DNA of 64,000 bases, taken from the NCBI GenBank assembly GCA_009760855.2, contig WPIO01000065.1, positions 631,001-695,000 on the forward strand, given 5' to 3'. Source of the DNA: Cristatella mucedo (Eukaryota; Bryozoa; Phylactolaemata; Cristatellidae). This document shows positions 44,616 through 54,540 of this stretch, one piece after another (position 1 is the first letter of the stretch; every line of letters begins with the position of its first letter). The notes beneath the pieces were generated by a model. The model was not told the origin of the DNA, ran no database searches, and was given only the letters and a program-made list of their open reading frames with translations. The translations under genes were made by a program, and so were the position numbers.

Positions 44616-44649
44616 CACTAAAACCTAAACCTTATACCATGCCATTTAC

Positions 44650-44673
44650 TACCCCCCCCCCGGGGGGGGGGTA
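44650..44673. repeat. C10G10 perfect palindrome
   Basis: TA, ten C, ten G, TA: a 24-bp perfect palindrome next to the telomere-like units. Homopolymer length may be affected by sequencing. Confidence 0.9.
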
Positions 44674-44769
44674 AATATCCTACCTCAGGGGTAAATTTTC
44701 CGGGGGAAGGAATGTCGGGGGGGAAGGGAATGTCCGGATGAAACGTCCAGGGGGAAATGTCCGTACCTC

Positions 44770-45240
44770 GACGGCTGTCATTTATGAAGAGGAACATATG
44801 ATGGCTACAGTGACAGCTACCAAAAAGGCATCTGAAAGATTCTTGGTATTATTTTATTTTAGAGTCTGACGAGGTGGCGAAGCTTGAGGTTGATACATAC
44901 TTTAGTTGATTATTTTACGTTTGTTTTATTATCCAAGTCGAAGAAGGCCTCAATTTATGGAGGGATAGAGAAGAGCATGGGCCCCAAAGTGGTTATACTC
45001 TGACATTGTTGATATTTCTAGGCTTCCTGAATTATAACAATAAATAACTGCATAAGTTATTATTATTTATTATTATTAATAAAGTTTAGAGGGGTTTTAA
45101 AGCCCAATTCAACAGACGATCAGTCTATAGTACGAAAGGTACAGGCCAGTGAAGTTGACACAATGGCTAGTGATATACAGAGATGCCTCCCGGTACTACT
45201 AATATACTGATCTAACGACGTGAACATATTATTTTCAAGG
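44770..45240. other. Unassigned spacer
   Basis: Short TTA microsatellite at about 45058-45080; nothing else recognised. Confidence 0.5.
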
Positions 45241-45244
45241 TGGT

Positions 45245-45390
45245 TGGTTTTCATGATCTCGGTCGCGAGGTCGTGCGTTCCAATCCTGCGGTAAGCGATC
45301 TCTCACTGCCGCTGGAAGCGGTGGTGCTAGCCAAAAAAGCTCTTCTGTAGCTGTACAAAAGAGGCTGTTAAATTAGCTAGTATTTTTTAT
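45245..45390 (+). mobile_element. tRNA-derived SINE, 5' end eroded
   Basis: TCGCGAGGTCGTGCGTTCCA holds an altered B box. Body AAGCGGTGGTGCTAGCC, tail TAGCTGTACAAAAGAGGCTG and TTAAATTAGCTAG. Confidence 0.8.
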
Positions 45391-45607
45391 TCCACTCAAG
45401 GTGTCTGCTCTTTACTTCTGCTGTGCTGCCGCATCATGTCGCTCCTGTTCAAGCTTCACCGGCAGCGTATTAAGCAGCGAATCGGTTTCGCAGAATCCTT
45501 TCTCAGGCATACATGTCGCTTCACTCGCTTGCACAGCCCTATCTATCCGACCGCTGTGCTTCTCGAGCTTGTGCACACGCAGCTACTGCTATTAGGCTTC
45601 CTGTAAA

Positions 45608-46659
45608 TAATATATAAATAACAAAAATAATGCACTTGATAAAGCACCCTCAGAGAACTCAATCTCTTTCTAGGCGCTGTACATTTGCTGCAAATTATGC
45701 ATGATCGAATGGTTTGTGGTAGCACGCTCGATAAACAACGAGAATAACATGATTACTGGTGATATGCACGGAGTCAGCATGCAACTGTGGTTAGTGGCAA
45801 CATGCAACAGTGTCAGCACGCACAAGCACATAAAGAAAGAATTACAGGGACCCACTAAATGCTGTCTCAAGTAAGTGCGTTTTAAATTTCTTTTTAAATG
45901 TGGTCAAGTCAGGTGATATCGTGACGGAAGTCGGAATTGAGCTCTAGGCTTTGGAAGCATACGAAATAAATGCACGGTCTCGAAAGAATTTGAGGTTTGT
46001 ACGAGGTATAGGTAAACAGCTAGGTTCCGAAAAGTTGGTTGTACGACACTTAGCCTGGTGGTGGAGTAGATCTGATACGTAGGCTGGAACCAAAGAATGA
46101 AGGAACCTAAAAGTGAGCGATAAAACCTTGAAGTCGATCCGTTGCTTGACTGGTAGTCGGTGCAGGTCGGCGAGAAGTGGTGCGATGTGGTAACTGCGAT
46201 GCTCACGACAGACAAACCTAGCGCCAGAGTTTCGCACCAGCTGTCAGCACATGATTGCACATGCCGGTAGGCCGGCTACCAGAGAGTTACAGAAGTCTAG
46301 AAAGGATGTCACAAACGTATGGAACAACTCAGACGTGGTATCTCTATTTAACAAGCCCGAACTTTAGCAATTTGTGTAGCTGACGGAAGGCAGACTTGAT
46401 TGCAGAGCTGATGTGGTCGTCTAACGAAGGGTCACTTTGGAACATAACACTTGGATTTCGTGCAGATTAAACAGGAGATATGCTGGCAGGACCGATTGTG
46501 AGAGTCAGCCTTTCCATTTTCTGAATCACACTGGGTTTGCCCATAGCTAGTAAGTTAGCTCTATCGTCACTCCATTTACGAAAACTTGCTGCCATCCATG
46601 TGCGGATGTGATCGATACATGCAGTAAGGGAGTTGAGACAATTTGACGAGCTGGTAGGG
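45608..46659 (-). mobile_element. L2-B LINE copy 1, 3' segment (continues at 48481-48534)
   Basis: Tail (AAAGCACCCTCAGAGAACTC), inverted 3' UTR, C-terminal ORF2 block (GNSGARFVCREHRSYHIAPL-like) and the RT end. It breaks at 46659 within a segment that resumes at 48481 (TCAAAGCAACGGTACAACCA) after copy 2. Confidence 0.85.
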
Positions 46660-48480
46660 ATAATAATAATAATAATATTGCTCTTGATAAAGCGCCCTCA
46701 GAGAACTTAATCTCTTTCTAGGCGCTTTACATTTTCTGCAAAGTGATACGCCATAGAATAGTAAGTAAAATCATGCTTGAAAAACAAACAAAATGAATAA
46801 CATGGTTAGGGGTTACATGCACTGGGTCAGCATGCAAATGTGGTTAGTGGCAGTATGCACAGTGTCAGCACGCATAAGCACATCGAGGACGAATCACAAG
46901 GACCCACTAAATGCTGTCCTAAATAGGTATGTTTTTAAGTTTCTTTTAAATGTGGTCAGGTCAGGGGATGTTCTGATGCAGGTCGGGAGGGAGTTCCAGG
47001 CTGTGGGAGCATACGAGCTAAATGCACGGTCTCCAAAGGATTTAAGGTTTGTGCGAGGTATTTCTAGACTGTTGGATTCCGAAAAGCGAGTGGTACGATG
47101 CTTTGCCTGATGGGGTAGTATATCTGAAAGGTAGGCTGGAGCCATAGAATGAAGAGACCTAAAAGTGAGCGACAAAACCTTGAAGTCAATCCGTTGCTTG
47201 ACTGGTAGCCAGTGCAGGTCGGCGAGAAGTGGAGTTATGTGGCAACTGCGACGCTCACGACAGACAAGCCTAGCTGCAGAGTTTTGCACCAGCTGCAATC
47301 GCCTGATCGCACATGCTGGTAGGCCTGTAAGCAGTGAGTTGCAGAAGTCGAGACGAGATGTCACGAATGCATGGACCAACTTGGACGTGGTATCCTTATC
47401 TAAACAAGCCCGAATTTTAGCAATTTATGAAGCTGAAAATAGGCAGATTTGACTTGGAGCTGATATGGTCGTCCAACGAGAGGTCGCTTTGGAATATGAC
47501 ACCTAGATTTCGAGCTGATTCGACAGGAAATATCCTGGCTGAGCCAATTTTGAGAGACAGCCTTTCCAATTTCTGAATAACACTAGGTTTGCCCATAACT
47601 AGTAAGTTAGTTTTATCATCGTTTAGTTTTAGAAAATTTGCTGCCATCCATGATCGGATGTCATCAATGCATGCAGCAAGTGAGTTGAGAGAATTTGAGG
47701 TGCTCGAAGGCTGGGAGGGATCAAAGCAAAGGTACAACTGAGTGTCATCCGCATAGAAGTGAAAGCCTAGATTGTGCTTGGCAATCACATCAGCGAGAGG
47801 GAGAGTATAAACGGTGAAAAGGACCGGACCTAGCACAGAGCCCTGAGGTACTCCATATTTTAGAGGTACTTCAGATGATCTTTGTCCATTCACGTCAACA
47901 CTCTGAAGTCTCCCACTGAGATAGGACCTGAACCACTGCAGAGCAGTGCCAGTGATGCCCAGGCGAGATGAGAGGTGCTCTAGAAGTACTTTGTGATCGA
48001 TGGTATCAAAAGCTGCCGAAAGATCGAGCAAAACAAGAAGAGACACTCTACCCATGTCTGCATTCCTAAGTAGGTCGTTGTATACCCGAAGCAATGCTGA
48101 CTCTGTGGAGTGATTAGCTCTAAAGCCAGACTGGAACTTACTAGCAAGGTGTGAGGTTTCGATATACGAGTTCAGCTGGTCTGCCACGACCCGTTCCAGT
48201 GTCTTTGATAGGAATGGTAGAAGGGAGACTGGGCGGTAGTTGCTTAAGTTCTCTTGGTCTAGTGTAGCTTTCTTGAGAAGTGGCCTGACTACAGCTTTTT
48301 TGAAAGGTGCTGGGACCTGACCTGAGGCTAATGACATATTAATGATGTTGGTTATGCATGGCAGCAGCAGATCAATGCAACGTAGGAGCAGGACAGTGGG
48401 AATAGGGTCCAGTGGACTTCTTGTCTTCTTTGATTGAGATACGAGCTTTAGGACTACATCACTAGTGACCTGTTTAAATG
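46660..48480 (-). mobile_element. L2-B LINE copy 2, inserted into copy 1
   Basis: Complete 3' end with (AATA)n, intact hairpin (AAAGCGCCCTCAGAGAAC...TAGGCGCTTT), ORF2 C-terminal domain and most of the RT domain, 5'-truncated upstream of PLDPIPTVLL. Best preserved L2-B copy. The host LINE picks up on the far side in register. Confidence 0.9.
47417..48478 (-). pseudogene. L2-B reverse transcriptase, longest open frame
   Basis: About 350 codons of uninterrupted LINE ORF2: PLDPIPTVLLLRCIDLLLPC, NYRPVSLLPFLSKTLERVVA, HSTESALLRVYNDLL, LDLSAAFDTIDHKVLLEHL, GVPQGSVLGPVLFTVYTLPL, FYADDTQLYLCF (intact YADD), and LNDDKTNLLVMGKPSVIQKL. It ends by frameshift after SLDDHISS; the C-terminal domain (46894-47379) lies in another frame. 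The frame extends artificially upstream through the host LINE and the SINE to 48688. Confidence 0.9.
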
Positions 48481-48534
48481 CAGACTCAAAGCAACGGTAC
48501 AACCAAGTGTCATCCGCAAAGAAGTGAAAGCCTA
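48481..48534 (-). mobile_element. L2-B LINE copy 1, resumed fragment
   Basis: GTACAACCAAGTGTCATCCG and AAGAAGTGAAAGCCTA are the antisense of the YADD region, continuing copy 1 after the copy 2 insertion. Confidence 0.8.
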
Positions 48535-48690
48535 CCAGCTGACTTAATAGCCTCTTTTTGTATAAAGGTAGAAGACCCCAAAAGGCTATCGCCACTGCTT
48601 GTAGCGGCAATAAAAGATCGTGCACTGCAGGATTTGTATCCACGACCTCGGGAACGAGGTCGTGAACAGTGGTTCTGTTCCTCAGCATCT
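48535..48690 (-). mobile_element. tRNA-derived SINE
   Basis: Inverted: CAGCTGACTTAATAGCCTCT, AAAAGATCGTGCACTGCAGG, mutated B box (GATTTGTATCC), GACCTCGGGAACGAGGTC and CAGCATCTAGCCATCATG. Confidence 0.85.
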
Positions 48691-48699
48691 AGCCATCAT

Positions 48700-49080
48700 G
48701 TGGTCCCACACAACAAGTTGAAATCATTTGGCGATGAAGCTGTTTGGCTAATATATGTACCGTCAGCCCGATACTCACTTCCAGCTATGGTTACTGCGAG
48801 TAATAACTTTGCATCATTAAGTCTTAGCTGAAGACGCCTCTATTCGGTTCAAATTTCCGTTTGCCCCCAGAGAACTTGTCACGTTTTGTTCCCGTGTGCT
48901 TGCCGTGCTTGTGTGCTAGTTTAGCTTACCCGCAGGTGATTCAGTTCATGCTAGTCGCCGTGGATCACACAAAACTCAAGTGTCTCTGAGTGTCTTCTTG
49001 CTTGTCTTTGCACGCATTTATAAGCATGCTACTTGTTTGAATTTGAATGCTTGTCCACGCATGATACTGCGCACACCACT
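48700..49080 (+). mobile_element. L2-type LINE, decayed 3' part
   Basis: LKSFGDEAVWLIYVPSARYS parallels [19 protein letters not shown] of L2 ORF2; the 3' UTR that follows resembles 38930-39100. Confidence 0.5.
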
Positions 49081-49082
49081 AG

Positions 49083-49330
49083 TCCTTGGTTATTAATTTT
49101 CTTGCAACGAGTTGTAAGGGGTTTTGAGCAAACATTTAGTTTTCTTATGGCTCCATACAGAAGACCTGACACTATTCTTACGATCAACTGCCACATTTGG
49201 CAGTTGTTTGGGGTTCCCTCAGGTACCAAGACTTGCCATAGTGAAGATTTTTCCGATCTCATTTTGATTCTGCATTCAAGAAATCGTCCCTTGCTCGCAA
49301 CAGAGTCCTTACCAAAGATCGGTAACTGTC
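49083..49330 (+). mobile_element. L2-type endonuclease fragment
   Basis: GVPSGTKTCHSEDFSDLILI lines up with the endonuclease segments at 10.5 and 30.2 kb. Confidence 0.35.
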
Positions 49331-49384
49331 TACCATGATGGATTGCTAAGACTGTTACTAGCTCCATGGTTCTATCTAGGCTGG

Positions 49385-49890
49385 ACTAATGGAATTCAGT
49401 TTTTGCTGGACTACCGAAAAAACTCAGCCTCTGGTGCATGCGATGAATATGGCTGCAAGGCTAGTCAACAATCTTATTCAGCCACGCGTCTCATTTGCTC
49501 AAGGACCTGTGATAGCTCCCGTTCGATCAACGGATAAAGAGCAAAATTCTTGCTCTGAAAAACGAGGCCTGCCGTTGCTAGGCTCTTTCAAGTCTAGCTG
49601 AACTGATGCTCCAGTTTCAGCAGTATCATGTTCTCAGACCCTTTACGAGCAATACAGTAGCTACTCGATTCCAATGCTGTAGACCGTTAGCGTGTGAACC
49701 TTGAGCTCCGTAGCTTCTAGACTGTGGAACTCACTTCCACAGTTCTTGGGCAACGGCATCTTTTCTCCTGCTACCGACTGTGGCACATCCTTTCCAGCAC
49801 TTTTTTTCTTTCCTGAGTTGCTACTTCAATGCTACTCATTTCTTTACTATCATGCTGACTAGGCTATGCTCCTTACTTTCTCTTTCTTGC
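49385..49890 (+). mobile_element. L2-A LINE, decayed 3' part
   Basis: AMNMAARLVNNLIQPRVS matches the L2-A block TMNMAARLVFKSQRFEHVS. Further on, CTAGACTGTGGAACTCACTT and CTACCGACTGTGGCACATCC match the L2-A ORF2 end. Confidence 0.7.
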
Positions 49891-50091
49891 ATAGGATGAA
49901 ATCAGTGCTTCAGATAAAATCTGAAAAAATTCAAAATACTGAAAGCCATTTAGGCTTTGAGCGAGCTATGAAAAAATCTCCAGCATCTTCGTGGAAGACG
50001 CTATACCCACTTTGTATATGTATCTTTTGATGTTACAGATGGAAATATATTACTGGGTTACTACAACATTAGTGTTTAAAATATTAACAAT

Positions 50092-50240
50092 AGGTCGTTT
50101 GAATAGTACCCTAAGAAAACCTAGCCTCCTTCTAGCGGTTTAAAACAAGCTGCAAAAGAAGCAATAACCAAGGGTTAGTAACATGCACGCTATCGTACTT
50201 TGAAATGCTTGGAAACACACTATGCAGAAACCAGGATGCA
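50092..50240 (-). mobile_element. LINE tail of the second type
   Basis: GGTCGTTTGAATAGTACCCT and CCAAGGGTTAGTAACATGCA parallel 4673-4790. Confidence 0.4.
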
Positions 50241-50329
50241 AAAGCTTACAAAAAGATACTTAGGGCCATTGCTTAGTTCGGTGCCCGGCTAGGATCATTC
50301 GAAAATTCATGCACATTCACGCACAAAAG

Positions 50330-51407
50330 TACCTTTGTACCTTCAATTTGATCCCTCCCAGCCTTTGAGCACCTCAAATTATCTCAACTCACTTGCTGCA
50401 TGTATTGATGACATCTGCATATGGATGGCAGCAAATTTTCCAAAACTAAATAGCGATAAAACTAACTTACTAGTTATTTGCAAACCCAGTGTGATTCACA
50501 AACTGGAAAGGCTGACGTTCAAAATTGGCACTGCCAGCATTTCTCCAGTTTAATCAGCTCGAAATCTAGGTGTCATATTCCAAAGCGACTTCTCGTTAGA
50601 CGACCATATCAGCTCCACAGTCAAATCTGCCTATTTTCAGCTACATAAATTGCTAAAATTTAGGCATGTTTAGATAAGGATACCACGTCCAAGTTGGTAC
50701 ATGCATTCGTGACATCCCGTTTCGACTTCTGCAACTCATTGCTCGCTGGCCTACCGGGATGTGCGATCAGGCGATAGCAGCTGGTGCAAAACTCCGCAGC
50801 TAGGCTTGTCTGTCGTGAGCGTCACAGTTGCCACATTACTCCACTTCTCGCCGACCTGCACTGGCTACCAGTCAAGTAACGGATTGACTTCAAGGTTTTG
50901 TCGCTCACTTTTAGCTCCCTTCATTCTATGGCATCAGCCTATCTCTCAGATCTACTCCCCCATCAGGCCAAGCATCGTACAACCCGCTTTTCAGAATCCA
51001 ACAGTCTACAAATACCCCGTACAAACCTCACATCCTTTGGAGACCGTGCATTTAGTTTGTATGCTCCCAAAGCCTGGAACTCCCTCCCGACCTGCGTCAA
51101 AACATTCCCTGACCTGACCAAATTGAAAAAAAAATTTAAAAATACACCTATTTAGGACCGCATTTATTGGGTCACTATGATTTGTCCTTGATGTGCTTAT
51201 GCGTGCTGACACTGAGCATGCTGCCACTAACCACATTTGCATGATGACCCTGTGCATGTTACCCCTAACCATGTTGTTCATTTTGTTTGTTTGTCAAGCA
51301 TGATTTTTACTCACCATTCAATTGCATTTCCATTTGCAGCAAATGTAAAGCGCCTAGAGAGAGATTGAGTTCTCTGAGGGCGTTTTATCAAGTGCATTAT
51401 TATTACA
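50330..51407 (+). mobile_element. L2-B LINE, 5'-truncated in RT
   Basis: Begins just after the YADD box (CAATTTGATCCCTCCCAGCC) and runs through the C-terminal domain (51000-51155, SFGDRAFSLYAPKAWNSLPT) to the hairpin AAAGCGCCTAGAGAGAGATT...GGGCGTTTT and (ATT)n. Confidence 0.88.
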
Positions 51408-51626
51408 CATCTTATGCGTGCTGACACTGTGCATGCTGCTACTAACCACACTTGCATGCTGACCCTGCACATGTCACCCCTAACCATATTATTTGTGTTG
51501 TTTGTCAAGCCCGATATTACTCACCATTCAACCGCGTTTCCGTTTGCAGTAAATGTAAAGCTCTAAGAAAAAAATTGAGTTCTCTGAGGGCGCTTTATCA
51601 AGTGCATTATTGTTATTATTATTACC
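51408..51626 (+). mobile_element. L2-B tail-only copy in tandem
   Basis: Repeats only the last 200 bp of the preceding LINE (from TTATGCGTGCTGACACTGTG) with its own hairpin and (ATT)n, directly after the first microsatellite. Confidence 0.8.
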
Positions 51627-51639
51627 TCAACAAAACATT

Positions 51640-52300
51640 AGTTTATTAGAGCCAATAGAAACCTGACCGGGGTACATGCGGATTTAGCTGAGACTTATAT
51701 GATGCAAACTCGTTGCATGTGGTGGATGAAGCCGGAAATGAATTTAAGAATTTTGATGCTTTCGAATTGAAGGCGCCGTCACCAAACAGGTTCAATTTTG
51801 TGAGAACGGCGACACGACTAAATGCTGAGGAGTGATTGGTGCGAGAGCACACTTGATAACCAAAGAAGTCTACTAGGCGGGCTGCTGGAAGCGAGTGAAG
51901 CAACCGGTAAGCTAGAGATAAGGAAATTGAAATTGATTTACGCTCGATATGGAGCCAACGAAGCTCCGACAGACGGTATTCGGTTGATAATACTAAAAAA
52001 GCTGCTAATTTTTGTTGCACCGGTTGTAGACGGTAATACAGGTTAGAAGACCTAAAAAGAAGGTAATGGGCAGTAATCTAGGAGTGATGTCGCAATGTCT
52101 GACTACTTTGACTGCATTTCCCTTGTCTAAACAGACCCTCATTTTAAGGCTTCTCCACATTTGAACTTAACATTGACTAAATTAAGCTAAGAGATGCATC
52201 CGACGATAATTGGTTTTTAATAGCACTTCTAGATTAGTCGCATAAGCCGCTGGCGTGATATTAGGTAAACCAATATTGAGCAATGAATCTTTCCACGTAC
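51640..52300 (-). mobile_element. L2-C LINE, C-terminal ORF2 fragment
   Basis: A 124-codon frame (51646-52020) reads LSELRWLHIERKSISISLSL, FFGYQVCSRTNHSSAFSRV and LFGDGAFNSKASKFLNSFPA: the same LHWLPV/FGDRAFS-WNSLP scheme as L2-B but clearly diverged. The part beyond 52020 is decayed. Confidence 0.7.
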
Positions 52301-52304
52301 TCTC

Positions 52305-52625
52305 GCTCGCACCCTAAGATGTTAGAGCAAAGAAAACTCGTTTTATAAGGTATCTGGACGCAGCTGTTTAGCAATCTCTGCTGGCCAATGTCGCCGAATG
52401 TTTCTCAATCACCGGACGCCCGGGTGTTACTTTGTTGGATGAGATGGCTTTAATAGGCGATTATCTGAGACCTGGCAAGTGAGAGAGTGCAAATTCTGCT
52501 GGAGCCAAAAAGTACATCATAGTTGATCGTGAGTTTGAGGCTCTTGTGTGTTCATTGGTGTCCATCTTTATCCACGTGAGTGAGATTAGATGTGGTCAAC
52601 GCCACAGTGATTTGTGAAGTGTCGA
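52305..52625. other. Unassigned spacer
   Basis: Nothing recognised. Confidence 0.4.
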
Positions 52626-52629
52626 AACT

Positions 52630-54540
52630 TATTTCGAATTAATATGGAATTGTGTGATCATACCATAGTATACAGGACATTGTTGAATAACACGTGCACA
52701 ATCCAAAAAATGCTGCTGTCGACGAACAACCGCCTCCCTAACCGCACCCAGGTTAGGTCCTTACCTATTGATCCTTGTGACGAGGTAACTGATCGCTTCT
52801 TTAGTATCTTTGTCCACAAGCAACACGAGATCAGGGATCATATCATTAGGATGGCAGCACCCCCCCCCCCGGATTCATGTCCCTCAACTCCATGCAGAAT
52901 TTCAGTGTCTACATTTAAGAAGGCTATTATTGACCTCGTCCTGAAGTGCATGTTCCCATCAAAAAAGATATCTAGTTCTCTAGACCCTATTCTCACTGCC
53001 CTAATTCTAAGATGCATTGATCTACTGCTACAATGCATAACGTCGGCCCAGTTTCCCTTCTACCGTTCCTAACAAAGGCCCTGGAACGATTCATTGCAGA
53101 TAAGCCCAACTCATATATTGAAACTTCAAAACGCGCTCGTAATTTCCAGTCTGGTTTTAGCACTAATCACTCTACCGAGTCGGCATAGCTCCAGGTGTAT
53201 TACGACCTAAGTATAAATGCAGACTTGGCTAGATTCTCTCTGCTTGTTTTGCTCTTTCGGCTACGGTTGACACTATCAATCACAAATTCCTTCTTGGAGA
53301 CCTATCATCTCGCCTGGGCGTCACTGCCACTACTGTGCAACGGTTCAGGTCCTCTGTCAGAGGTAGACTCCAGAGTATTGATATGAATGGACTGGTGTGA
53401 ATGAACAAAGATCATCGGAAGAACCTCTGAATTATGGGGTACCTCAAAGCTCTGTGCTTGGTCCCGTTCTTATCACAATTACACTCTCACTCTAGCTCAG
53501 TGGTTCTCAACCTTCCTAAAGCAGCGATTCTTTAAGAAAATTTCTCATATAGTGGCGACCCCCAACGATACAGTTAGTGTGTGCAAAATGCTGAAATGCA
53601 TGCTTTTCCATGGTCTTAAGCGATCCCTGTGACGTGGTCGTTCGACAATCAAAGGGGTCACGACCCACAGGATGTGAACCACTGCTACAGCCAATATCAT
53701 AGCAGGCACAATCTATTCTTTCACTTCTAAATCGATTACACACAGTTGTACCTTTACTTAAATTACTACTAGTCCTTCAGCACGTCAAATTTGTTCAACT
53801 CCGTTGCTCTATGTATTCATGACATCCGAAATTGGATGGCAGCAAACTTTCATAAATAGAATGATAATAAAACCAACTTACTTGTGTTGGGCGAACGAAG
53901 TGTGATTTAGGAATTGAAAAGGTTAACACTCAAAATCGGCTCTGATAGCATATCTTCTGTTGAAGCTGCACGAATTCTAGGTGTCGTGCTACAAACTGAC
54001 CTTTCATTAGACGATCACATCAGCTCCACTGTCAAGTCTGCCTGCTTTCAGCTCCATTGCATTGCTAAAATTCGAGCTTGTTTAGAGATGGAAACCACAG
54101 CTATATTAGCAGATGCATTTACGACATCTCGTCTCGACTTCAGTAACTCACTGCATGCTGATCTACCGCCTTGTGTAATCAGGCGCTTACAGCTGATGCA
54201 AAACTTTGCAGCCCAGTTGCTACACCACTTCTCGCCGGCCTGCCCCTGCTCTCAGTCGACCTGCACCGGCCCCCAGTCAAGCGACACATCGACTTCAAGG
54301 TTTTGTCACTCACCTTTATAAGTCCTGTCATTCTTTGACTCCAGCGTACCCATCAGATGTCGTCCCCCACCAGGCTAAGCATCGTGCTACCCGCTTTGCA
54401 GAATCTAACTGTTTACCTATACCTCGTACAAACCTTTAATCCTTTGGAGACCGTGCCTTTAGTTCGTATGCTCCCAAAGCCTCGAACTCACTATCGACTT
54501 GCGGCACGACATCTCCTCACTTGACAACATTAAAAAACAA
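52630..54540 (+). mobile_element. L2-B LINE, old copy, tail missing
   Basis: Linker (NNRLPNRTQVRSLPIDP), RT start (SSLDPILTALILRCIDLLLQ) and the RT body at 53060-53490, interrupted by a hAT MITE at 53498-53684, then the RT end and C-terminal region to 54540. Many stops and frameshifts. No 3' UTR; it abuts another copy. Confidence 0.8.
53498..53684. mobile_element. 187-bp hAT (Charlie-like) MITE nested in L2-B
   Basis: The ends are CAGTGGTTCTCAACC at the left and GTGAACCACTG at the right, the canonical hAT-Charlie terminus. The flanking octamers CTCTAGCT and CTACAGCC match at 5 of 8 positions, consistent with an aged 8-bp target duplication. The LINE continues on both sides (ACTCTCACTCTAGCT, then GGCACAATCTATTC). 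Confidence 0.75.

Larger units (their letters stand above)
42743..44762. mobile_element. Candidate 2-kb element: inverted C-rich ends around telomere-like and minisatellite arrays
   Basis: The left end reads GGATATTTCCTCCTGGACT and the right end, reverse-complemented, GGACATTTCCCCCTGGACG (16 of 19 identical). Each end repeats a related motif about four times in direct order: left near 42743, 42773, 42798 and 42824; right near 44665, 44690, 44702, 44719 and 44750, inverted. Between them lie a microsatellite, telomere-like arrays and 9-10 bp minisatellites. No transposase is visible. It may be a non-autonomous DNA transposon, or a duplicated satellite block. Confidence 0.4.

Noticed and set aside
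47417-48688. Single 424-codon reverse-transcriptase gene
   Set aside because: The upstream part derives from a SINE and from another LINE copy. Only about 350 codons belong to one LINE.
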